A program made the translations under genes and the position numbers. DNA of 64,000 nucleotides. Source: Diogma glabrata (lineage: Eukaryota > Arthropoda > Insecta > Diptera > Cylindrotomidae). Below the pieces are notes generated by a model. That model made no database searches, was not told the origin of the DNA, and saw nothing but the letters and a program-made list of their open reading frames with translations. The stretch spans positions 47,758,485 through 47,822,484 of the forward strand of contig OY856187.1 of the NCBI GenBank assembly GCA_963693315.1, in the 5' to 3' direction. The stretch's first letter is position 1, and each line of letters opens with the position of its first letter. Shown one piece after another: positions 44,378-54,067 of this stretch.

Positions 44378-47300
44378 TTATTTAGCGTATGGTTTTTTTT
44401 TGTGACACATTAAAAAATTAAACTTAAAAATAGGTAGACTCTTCTATGAAATCTACCTAAACCAATACATGGATACACATTAAATGAACTTACAATCGAT
44501 TTGATTGCGTGTCTTTTAAGTAAATTAAAAAGTAAAATATTTGAACATTGGGCAGTACATTTGAACATTAGATGTTTACATCGAGCGAGTCTATCCATGC
44601 TACTACATCGGGAGTTGCCAAATGGATGTCTGAGATGTTGCCATTGTAACGTCGAATTGGACACACAGTTGCAATGTGTTTTATAGTTTGTTGTGGAGCG
44701 CCGCAGTCACACTCAGGGGACTCTGAAATGCCCCACTTGTAGAAAGAATCAGCACAACGTCCATGATTCGTTCTTATTCGGTTTAATGTAGTCCAGGTAT
44801 GACGTGGCAAATCGAAACCAGGTTGGGTAGAAGTCGGGTTAGTAATAGAAAGGCCAGTTGTGTTGTAATGTTGCCAGGAGGTGTTCCAGGCATCCAAGAT
44901 ATTAAAATCAGTTGCCAGCAGGTTGCTGGCAGTTTTATGTGGAGGCTTTCTTGACTTCAATCGACAACGAGTGTGGTCACCGTAATATTCGTGCAAGGGT
45001 AACGTGGTGTTGTTGGTTACCTTTTTATGTTCACGCATGAGAGCATGCGAGCGTCTGAGTGCAGGTGGAGCGATATTGCTTAACACAGGGAGCCAAGGTA
45101 AAGGAGTGGATCTGATAGTACCACTTATAGTACGCATCGTAGCATGCAGCTGGCAGTCAACTTTTTGAGTATGTGTGCTATTCAACCAGACTGGTGCGCC
45201 ATACTCAGCCACTGAGTAAACCAGACTTAGAGCAGTTGTTCGGAGGGTAGCTGGAGTAGCACCCCATGTAGAGCCTGCCAGTTTGTGCAATATATTGTTT
45301 CTCGTTTTAAGTTTTTGTGACGTATTTTCTAGGTGGAGTTTAAAAGAAAGAGTTCTATCGAGAGTAATGCCCAGGTACTTTGGCTGTTGATTGTATTTAA
45401 TGACAGTGCCGTTAAATAACACTGATAGTTCGTGTTTTGCCAGTTTGTTGTTTAAGTGGAAACAGGAGCTCTCGGTTTTACTTAGATTGGGAAATAAACT
45501 CCACGTTCGAAAATAGTCATTCATTATCGCTAGGTCAGTTGAGAGCAAATCCTCCAAAACACCCATGTCTTTGTTTTGAGTGGCCAGGGTCCAATCATCA
45601 GCGTAACCAAATTTCTTTGATGTTGTGTCAGGAATGTCATGAATGTACAGATTAAAAAGTAATGGCGCCAGGACGGAACCCTGTGGTAAACCATTGTTAA
45701 GCATTTTAGAACTACTGCAGGAATTATTTAGATGAACTTTGAATACACGATTACTCAGCATGTTGTTAATTAAACGCGAGATGGTGCTACAAGGTATTGC
45801 ATTGAACAGCTTATATATAATCCCAATTCGCCAGACCGTGTCATATGCTGCAGTAAGATCGATAAATACTGCGCCTGTTTTTAGTTGTTTTTGATACCCA
45901 GCTTCGATATAGGATGTTAGAGCGAGCAGTTGGTCAGTGCAACTGCGATTGGGACGAAAACCAGCTTGTTCGACTGGGATCTGGTCATTCAATATCGGTG
46001 CGATACGATTGTATATGAGCCGTTCTAGCAATTTATAGCAGGTGCTCAAAAGGGCAATCGGGCGATAGCTTCCTGGTTCATTGGATGGTTTACCTGGCTT
46101 AAGTATCGCTATCACTTTCGTAGTCTTAAAATGTTTTGGTAGGTTGCCGGTTTCTAGGACATTCGAGAAAAATTTAGTTAGCCACTGTTTTACATTTTTT
46201 CCAGCATTCTTAAGAAATTCTGGAAAAATGCCATCGTAGCCAGCTGCTTTTCCGTTTTTTGTTTGGGACAGAGCTGATTCTAGTTCTTCGCTACTAAAAG
46301 AGTTCGCATACTTCGATGGAGACGAGCAATTGCGCTTCATTTCTCTTAATTTGCGTTTAATTGTTCTCTTATGAAGGCGATTAATAGAAGCACGAGACAT
46401 ATTTACTATGTGATTTGCGATGTCCTCTGGATTTATTTCATTGTTAGCACGAGTAATTGAGTTTGAGCCACCCAGTTTCCGAAGGAGACTCCATGCTTCC
46501 CTGCTTGAATGGGAAAAATCAATGTTTTCAACAGCCTTAATCCACTTTTGTTTTCTCGCGGCGTCCAGTGAGTATATTAAGTCATCAGCCACGTCTGCTT
46601 CACCACTACTAAGGTACTCCTCATATAATATATCGCTCTCTTTGCTCCAGCCAGGAATATATTCTTCACGAAAGCCTCTTGGGATGCATTTCTTTGCAGT
46701 TGAGATGATGGCTCCAACAAATCTATCGTAATTTTTAGGAATGGGTTGGATCCAGCGAATCACTGCATCCAACTTCATCCTATATTTATCCCAATCAGCT
46801 TTGTTAAAATTCCATCTAGGTTGAGGAGTAGAGTTAACGAGTGGAATTTGGATTCCTACCTCAAGAATTACTGGACGATGTTGAGAGCGTGGAAAACCTT
46901 GTAAGACAGCCCTAGATATTGGAATAGGGTTACGTTGTTCGTTTTTTGTGGAAAAACAGAGGTCGGGATTGTAATCACGTCGCCATCTTGCAGATCTAAA
47001 GGTTTTCAAGTCTTTCGCATCATATACCAGGAACATGTTGTTATCATCCGCCCAGTCGGTCAGTTGCACGCCATTGGTATTATTATTTGAGTAGGACCAC
47101 TGAGTGTGATGGCTATTGAAGTCACCAGCATATATTGCTGGATGATAAAATAATGGTAGAGTAGCAGCTGGCCATCCTGTATTTGGAGGCTTGTATACGT
47201 TTACAATTTTCGTGTCCGATATATCAACAACAATAAGATGTATATCGTTGTCCGTCTGTGTAAGTACGTGCGTGCAGTTCAGGATTTCAGACTTAACATA

Positions 47301-47610
47301 CGTGGCAGATCCATATGATTGATGGTAAATAGCACTAATTAATTTGTAACCAACAATGTTTCCTCTAGAGGTAAGTTGCGCTTCATCTGCTGCATGCGTT
47401 TCTTGCAGAATTATAACGTCGATGTCGTAATCTTTTAATAATCTTTGTAAATGTTCAGTTTTTGACTTGCTTATGCCTTCAATGTTCAATTGCAAAATAC
47501 GGACTGAAGGTCCAATATTTTTTGTCTTATGGTGCTGAAAAGTACCGTTGTTATTGTGATTTTGATTTTGGTTTAGGTTCATATTTATTTTTTTTTTGTT
47601 TTTTTTTTTT
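44378..47610 (-). mobile_element. Non-LTR retrotransposon with intact pol ORF
   Basis: The 3' end is fixed at about 44378 by comparison with the truncated copy at 48682: both end ...CCATACGCTAAATAAA and diverge beyond. The 5' end is not certain; upstream of the ATG lie an A-rich tract (plus-strand T runs 47585-47613) and then sequence without an ORF1. Either this copy is 5'-truncated just before its pol ORF or the family has no ORF1 here. Confidence 0.85.
44568..47582 (-). CDS. Endonuclease/reverse transcriptase of a Jockey-group non-LTR element, intact
   Basis: A single open frame of 1004 residues. Residues ~28-235 form an APE-type endonuclease: LQLNIEGISKSK, VIILQETHAAD, AGDFNSHHTQWS near 152, and SQHRPV. 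The RT follows: KVIAILKPGKPSNEPGSYRP, FIDLTAAYDTVW, GLPQGSVLAPLLF near 631, and catalytic GYADDWTLA near 659. The C-terminus has a short cysteine motif CDCG...HIATVC at 958-974, as in many insect non-LTR elements. The enzyme would nick target DNA and copy the element RNA into it. No stop or frameshift occurs, and all catalytic residues that I can judge are present, which points to a young, possibly competent copy. The clade within the Jockey/I group is not certain. Confidence 0.93.
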   Translation of the reverse strand: MNLNQNQNHNNNGTFQHHKTKNIGPSVRILQLNIEGISKSKTEHLQRLLKDYDIDVIILQETHAADEAQLTSRGNIVGYKLISAIYHQSYGSATYVKSEILNCTHVLTQTDNDIHLIVVDISDTKIVNVYKPPNTGWPAATLPLFYHPAIYAGDFNSHHTQWSYSNNNTNGVQLTDWADDNNMFLVYDAKDLKTFRSARWRRDYNPDLCFSTKNEQRNPIPISRAVLQGFPRSQHRPVILEVGIQIPLVNSTPQPRWNFNKADWDKYRMKLDAVIRWIQPIPKNYDRFVGAIISTAKKCIPRGFREEYIPGWSKESDILYEEYLSSGEADVADDLIYSLDAARKQKWIKAVENIDFSHSSREAWSLLRKLGGSNSITRANNEINPEDIANHIVNMSRASINRLHKRTIKRKLREMKRNCSSPSKYANSFSSEELESALSQTKNGKAAGYDGIFPEFLKNAGKNVKQWLTKFFSNVLETGNLPKHFKTTKVIAILKPGKPSNEPGSYRPIALLSTCYKLLERLIYNRIAPILNDQIPVEQAGFRPNRSCTDQLLALTSYIEAGYQKQLKTGAVFIDLTAAYDTVWRIGIIYKLFNAIPCSTISRLINNMLSNRVFKVHLNNSCSSSKMLNNGLPQGSVLAPLLFNLYIHDIPDTTSKKFGYADDWTLATQNKDMGVLEDLLSTDLAIMNDYFRTWSLFPNLSKTESSCFHLNNKLAKHELSVLFNGTVIKYNQQPKYLGITLDRTLSFKLHLENTSQKLKTRNNILHKLAGSTWGATPATLRTTALSLVYSVAEYGAPVWLNSTHTQKVDCQLHATMRTISGTIRSTPLPWLPVLSNIAPPALRRSHALMREHKKVTNNTTLPLHEYYGDHTRCRLKSRKPPHKTASNLLATDFNILDAWNTSWQHYNTTGLSITNPTSTQPGFDLPRHTWTTLNRIRTNHGRCADSFYKWGISESPECDCGAPQQTIKHIATVCPIRRYNGNISDIHLATPDVVAWIDSLDVNI

Positions 47611-47613
47611 GTA

Positions 47614-48139
47614 TCACAGCCAAGAGTTCGAAATGAAATGTTTGGCTACCAAGTTGAAATAGACTATTTGCGTAATCCAGGGTGCAGCACGAGGAGCTTA
47701 TCTATTTCACACACCCCCCCCAAGCTAGTGTGGAGAAACCACACGAAGACTCTGGTGAACGAAGTCATAAGAGCTTCTATGCTATCCAGAAATATGGGTA
47801 AATATGGAGCTGTAGGCTGTAGCATAACCAACACGTATAAAGTAGTCGTGTGGAAAAGAAAGCGCAGCTTTAGTCTGGAAATAAGGAGTTCGCTAATGTA
47901 TATAGGCTTTACTATATTTGCATTCCTTTTGACAGAATACTAAGGAATACTAAGAACAAGAGACTACTATTTGAATACGAATTTCAGCGAAATTTTGTAT
48001 CCGATTGGCGATTTTCAACAAAACTTCTAAACGAAATTGAAAATTTAATCTACAAAAGAAGGAAACATCTGCGAGAGGACTGTATTGACGAGAATGAAAT
48101 GCATACATTGAACCTCCCTATATATTAATTCTTAATTAT
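47614..48139. other. Region between retroelement and repeat B copy 3
   Basis: A plus-strand frame (47596-47943) encodes a basic peptide (NHTKTLVNEVIRASMLSRNM) that I cannot place. A C run (CACACCCCCCCC) lies at 47720. No other feature. Confidence 0.35.
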
Positions 48140-48681
48140 TTTGCAAAAATGATAACAAAATCAAAACTAAAAACATTTTTTTCAAAATTCTAAAAATATT
48201 CCAAAACTTATAATAAAATCAAAAATTTCAAAAATTTAAACCTTTTCAAAAATTCTAAAAATACTACAAAATCAATAATTGAAAACTTTTTTCAAAATTC
48301 CAAAACTATTTCAAAAATTCAAACTTATTTTTCAACTGTTTCTGTTATTCAGAACTGGAATAACACACAATTACTCTTTCTGTCAAAAAACGACATTTAA
48401 TCTGCAGCAACTTGATATTTTCCAACTGTTCCTTTGTGAGAAGTTGATGCTGGATAGATTCCATATTCCATGTCCGATTTCATGTTGAATTACATTTCAT
48501 GTCATACAAATAATTAATTTTATTTTTTTCAAAAAAAGTTGGGTAAACATATAAAAAAACCATTCTTTTGACTTAACGGTGGTTTTTTGACAAATTTATA
48601 ATACAACAATCAAGGTCCTGGTCTCACATACCAATGCCGACCATCAAGATCTCTCCACATTCAACCTTACTACTCGTTATT
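48140..48681 (-). repeat. AT-rich tandem-array repeat family B, copy 3 (partial)
   Basis: The reverse complement shows the AAT/TTT array (48150-48340) and then the block GGTCGGCATTGGTATGTGAG at the other end, as in copies 1 and 2. It is cut at 48681, exactly where the 3' end of the truncated retroelement copy begins, so that insertion may have broken it. Confidence 0.6.
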
Positions 48682-49545
48682 TTTATTTAGCGTATGGTTT
48701 TTGTTGTGACACATTAAAAATTAAACTTAAAATAGGTAGACTCTTCTATGAAATCTACCTAACACAAAACATAAATACACATTAAATGAACTTACAATCG
48801 ATTTGATTGCGCGTCTTTTAGTAAAGTAAAAAGTAAAATATTTGAACATTGGGCAGTACATTTGAACATTAGATGTTTACATCGAGCGAGTCCATCCATG
48901 CCACTATATCGGGAGTTGCCAAATGGATGTCTGAGATGTTGCCATTGTACCGTTAAATTGGACACACAGTTGCAATGTGTTTTATGGTTTGTTGTGGAGC
49001 GCCGCAGTCACACTCAGGGGACTCTGAAATGCCCCACTTGTATAAAGAATCAGCACAATGTCCATGATTCGTTCTTATTCGGTTTAATGTAGTCCAGGTA
49101 TGACGTGGCAGATCGAAACCAGGTTGGGTAGAAGTCGGGTTAGTAATAGAAAGGCCAGTTGTGTTGTAATGATGCCAGGAGGTGTCCCAGGCATCCAAGA
49201 TATTAAAATTAGTTGCCAGCAGGTTGCTGGCAGTTTTATGTGGAGGCTTTTTTGACTTCAATCGACAACGAGTGTGATCACTCTAATATTCGTGTAATGG
49301 TAACGTGATGTTGTTGGTTACCTTTTTATGTTCACGCATGAGAGCATGCGAGCGTCGGGTGCAGGTGGAGCGATATTGCTTAACACAGGGAGCCAAGGTA
49401 AAGAGGAGGATCTGATAGTACCACTTATAGTACGCATCGTGGCATGCAGCTGACAGTCAACTTTTTGAGTATGTGTGCTATTCAACCAGACTGGTGTGCC
49501 ATACTCAGCCAATGAGTAAACCAAAATTAGAGCAGTTGTGCAAAA
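48682..49545 (-). pseudogene. 5'-truncated copy of the 44.4-47.6 kb retroelement
   Basis: About 860 bp matching 44378-45240 with few changes: the same 3' end, the C-terminal frame (48953-49261) ending ECDCGAPQQTIKHIATVC, and a second frame (49318-49563) with LAEYGTPVWLNSTHTQKVDC. A frameshift and an early stop separate them. Typical product of incomplete target-primed reverse transcription. Confidence 0.88.
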
Positions 49546-49559
49546 TTTAAAATTTAAAA

Positions 49560-49986
49560 GCAAAATTTAAAATTGTTTATCTGTGACAATGCCACGTACT
49601 TTAGTCCCTGCTATGGGCATATGAGCTTACTTGAGATATCGTATACCACTAGCAATAGCAGTGGGATATCACGAGCCAAAGTGATATCTTAAGGGTGCTG
49701 GCGGATGAAGCTTTTTCAATCAACGATAGCATCCCTTAGTCTTAGTTATGGAATATTCTTTGATGACACGCTTTTTTTTTAAAAATAAAATGTGTTTGGT
49801 AGTAGAAATTATAATGTGTTCACAACAACACATAAAACACTTTTAAGACCAAGATAAGTGTTGATAGGCGCAAATTTTTTATATGATATGTTTTGATTAT
49901 TTTAAATATAAAAATGTATATAATAGTTGCTTGGAATGCTGATAGATGTGAAACCCAAAATAATTTTAATGATATTAATTTTAAAA
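49560..49986. repeat. Old repeat fragments between retroelement copy and repeat B
   Basis: Segment 49636-49712 (AGCAGTGGGATATCACGAGC, GGGTGCTGGCGGATGAAG) is related to 34664-34745. The rest is AT-rich without features. Confidence 0.4.
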
Positions 49987-51545
49987 AAATATGGTGAGGC
50001 GGAAATCTCACAGCTCTTGATGATATAGTTTTCGGAATTTGATATAGTTTTCGGAAAAAAACTTTTATGAGGACATTATTTTTAGTTTTGGGCAGCGATG
50101 TATATCAAACATAACTCTTTGTAAAAGTAAATTAATAAAATAATTAATTATAATTTAAATTTTTTTTCAATCCCATAAACAGTATTTTATCTCTGTCTAG
50201 AAATTTATTACAAAACTAACACGAAACATCAATACGTTGCCGGAAAATTATAACAGATCATAAATTAACATAATTTAGTGAAAAGATGATATACTCAGCA
50301 AACTACTCAAAAACCTCTCCATTTAACGTAAAATCTTAAATTCATATTTCTTTCAAAATTCCAAAAATATTGTAAAAATTAAATAAAATCAAACTTTTTT
50401 CAAAATTCTAAAAATATTCTAAAAATTATTACAAAATCAAAGATTAAAACTTTGTTCAAAAATTCTAAAAATATTGCAAAAATTATAACAAAATCAAAAA
50501 TTGAAACATTTTCAAAATTCCAATAATATTCAAAAAATTCTTGAAAATTCAAACTTTTTCCAAAATTTGAAAAATATTGCAAAAATCATTACAAAATCAA
50601 AAATTAAAACTGTTTTCAAAATTTCAAAAATTATAATAAAATCAAATATTTAAAACTTTTCAAAATTCTAAAAATATTCTAAAAATTAAAACTTTTTTCA
50701 AAATTCTAAAAATACAGAAAAAATTCAGAAATTCTATTTTTTTTCAAAATTCTAAACATATTGCACAAATTATAACAAAATCAAAATTACAAACTTTTTT
50801 CAAAATTCCAAAAATATTTCAAAAACTATAACAAATTCAAAAATTTCCATGTCCAATTTCATGTTCAATTACATTTGCGTCATGAAAACAGCTAAATTTT
50901 TTTTTCAAAAAACTGGCTAAAAAAATAAATGAAATCATGTTTTGACACACTTGACATTATTTTTTTTACAAACTTATAATGCCATAATTCTCTATAATAA
51001 TAATAAAATTTCATGTCATACAAATAATTAATTTTATTTTTTTCCAAAAACTTGGGTAAAAAAATAAATAAAAATCTTTCTTTTGACACACTTGACAACA
51101 TTTTTTGACAAACTTATAATGCAATAATCTAGATTTTGGTCTCACATACCAATTCTGACCATCAATATTTCTCCAAATTCAATGTTCCTACTCGTAATCA
51201 CTTAAAATGAACGTTTTTTAAGCAAAAAATATGCAAATTTCCTTGTTATGACTCACTTGACGATTTTTGGACACACTTCCGGTACAGTTATCGAACACAT
51301 CGTCCTTTCGGCTCTTCCCATTGAGTAAACCTATTTTTGGAAAAAAAAAATTTCAAATCCGTACAGCGGTTTTCTAGATTTCGTAGGTTGTGACAGCCGG
51401 CCGGCCGGCAGACAGACGTACATTTTTTTGGTTGCTATTTTAGAATTAGTAGGTCCTAAAACGTCGAGAAATGCCAAAAAAAGTGGGGGCAAGAATTTCA
51501 CTTTGGCTCGAGAATGTAATACTTAGTCTTTCAAACCGAAGTAAT
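49987..51545 (-). repeat. AT-rich tandem-array repeat family B, copy 4 (near complete)
   Basis: About 1.56 kb in reverse orientation. It begins with the complement of the tail block (GGAAATCTCACAGCTCTTG), followed by the AATTTTTGAA array (50330-50840), fewer GTCAAGTGTGTCAAAAG units than copies 1 and 2 (50935-51120), and the head block with GCCGGCCGGCCGGC and TACTTAGTCTTTCAAACCGA. Confidence 0.75.
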
Positions 51546-51654
51546 TCTGAAATTTTAATTTGCAATGCTGCACTAATTGGAAGATACAAAAAACACAGCT
51601 ATTTCTAGTTTTAAGTTTGCACTTCTGTCGGCAGTCCTCAAGACTGCCTTCTTT

Positions 51655-51957
51655 TTTTTTCCTTGTTTTGACATGCTTATTGAGTTTTTTGACACACTTC
51701 TGGTGCAGTTATCAAACACATCATCCTTTCGGCTCGTCCCATTATGATTAAGTTAACATATTTTTAAAAACCTAAATTACTTTAATCGCTCCAGCGGTTT
51801 TGTCTGTAACGACAGTTGTGACGGCCGGCCGGCCAGGAGCCAGACAAACAATTTTTCGCTTTTTTAGAATCAGTAGGTTCTAAAACGTCGAGACATCCCA
51901 TAAAAGTTTCACTTTTGGATCGAGAATGTAATACTTAGGTTTTTCAAACCGAAGTAA
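51655..51957 (-). repeat. AT-rich repeat family B, copy 5 (head only)
   Basis: Contains the GTGACGGCCGGCCGGCC block, TCAGTAGGTTCTAAAACGTC and TACTTAGGTTTTTCAAACCG in the same order as the head of copy 4, without the arrays. Confidence 0.65.
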
Positions 51958-54034
51958 TAATTTTCTCCAGAGCACAAGTTAGGCGGAACGACGTAGCCAT
52001 TATATTTGACATATTTCATTATTAATTATAGACAACAATCACAATAAATAATAATAGTATAAATAAACAACACAACATTTTATAATCAAATTAAAAAAGT
52101 TTAATTTTTTGTTTCATTAAAATTTGTCGGTTGACCCGGTTTATATGCGTGTTTGCATTTTTTAAAACCTGTCGCACTTTTTTATAACAAGCTGAAAAGA
52201 TTTTCTTAGCACATAATACATATTTGCCCAAACACGTGCTACTACTAAAATGAAAGTAAAAAATTATAATCAAAACAAATCTTGCCAAATTTGTGTTATA
52301 TGTCGATAATGTAGAATTAGCTAAAGTGATCTGTTAAAAAAGGGCAAAAAAATTAAATAATCGCACCACGCCTACAATTATATTCATAAAAAAAACGAAA
52401 ATGACTGAATTTTTTATTTCAACAAAATTCTTATTTATATGAATAATAAATAATTTAGTTTTATAATATTATTTATGTTTTTAGATTAGTTTGAAAATTA
52501 AGTTATGTAATTTTATAATTTATAAATAACAATTTTTATTGATTGAAATTCGATTTCAGTTTGAATAATTGCCATTTTGTTGTTGCGTTGATTTGAAACC
52601 GATCACGAAAATGTATTAAATTAAATTAAATCAGGGCAGAGGAGTCTTGGATTTAATACGGAATTATTTTTCCTTAAATACAATATTAATTCCTTTTCTT
52701 CCTTTATGAGATAAAAAAAAATTTGGTCAATTTTTTATTTATACTCTAAATTACGATAAATGTAAAAACCGAATTCATACATTTATACTTTTTTTTCATA
52801 TTTGTTTTAATTAAAAAATGTCACTATAAAGGTAAAATAATAATTTGAAAATAATTCATTATATCAAATCAACGTTAAGCCTATAATAAATTTAATAAAT
52901 TCAATTTTACAATTACATTATAAAAACAACTTTCAATTTTTAAACGTATCTGTTAGTTTTAGTTTCCAAATAATTTGCGTATTTAAATCAAATAATATAT
53001 CAATTTTCAATATGCCCTAAATAAAAACAAAATATGTATTGATTGTTGATCTAACATACGCATACGATATTTGAACTGCAACTTCCACATTTAAAAAAAA
53101 TCCGTTAATTATTTAACATTTAAAAAGCTGAACAATATTTTATTGAATTGATGATTGTTGTGTCATTAGGAATGTAATTAAATTTTATGATTATATTAAT
53201 TAAATTATAATTAACGGAAACATAGACATTTTTTTATTGAATGAACATGAAATTATTGAAGTTCATGATTTTAATTTTATTTTATGAGATTGAATCGATT
53301 TGGTCATTTTAGGTAACATATAATTTCGTCGCTTTAATAATGAAATGGCGTATACGCAAAAGTATAGCTTCGAGATATTTGAGTTTAAAGTTTGATGTGC
53401 GCATGCATTTGCATGGACGTTAATTTATAATTTATTAATTTTTACCCCCAGTCATAAAATAATTCGAAAATGTAAAAACGCCAATTCAAAGATACCCTTA
53501 TGGGGAATGCAGCGCACCTATTATATAAAAACAACGTATAAATAGCATACGTTGTTTCATTATTAAAGCGACGATTTTATCGATGTGAAGTTCAATAAAA
53601 ATCAATTCATAAATCTAGCTTAAACAGGCATTTATAGATTTTTATTGGCAATTTAAAGTTATAGTTATGGCGCCTAACAGTAATAAATCTTAAATGGTTT
53701 AAGTTTTGTTTGAAAAACAAGAGAAGTAAGTTAATCACAAAGCTTCGAAAAAACTTCCCAAAGCTTCGAAAAACTTTAGCGCATAATCACGAAACTTTTG
53801 CAATATTTAACTAATTTTCAGTTTTGAACAACAACTCTTCCTTTATCTACTAATTTAGTCCACTGATTGTAACATAAAAAAAACCAAAACGAAACACAGA
53901 ACCTCCTTCTTTTTTGAAGTCGGTTAAATAGGTTAAAATACTTAAAAAAATGATACACAAAAATGCATTTTTTCTCATGAGAACCGTCAAATAGTTTTTT
54001 TCAAAAAAATCTGAGATAAAAAAATTAACACATT
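51958..54034. other. Intergenic, very AT-rich, about 2 kb
   Basis: No gene, RNA or transposon recognised. A frame of 65 codons on the minus strand (52091-52288) has a hydrophobic start but no other support. Confidence 0.45.
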
Positions 54035-54047
54035 CAGGGGCCCTATT
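54035..54047. repeat. Target-site duplication of the RTE-like element (3' side)
   Basis: CAGGGGCCCTATT, identical to 57470-57482. Confidence 0.85.
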
Positions 54048-54067
54048 TCTCTCTCTCTCTCTGGCGT

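Noticed and set aside
45437..46731. Plus-strand frames inside the 1004-codon ORF
   Set aside because: Antisense shadows of the intact retroelement gene.
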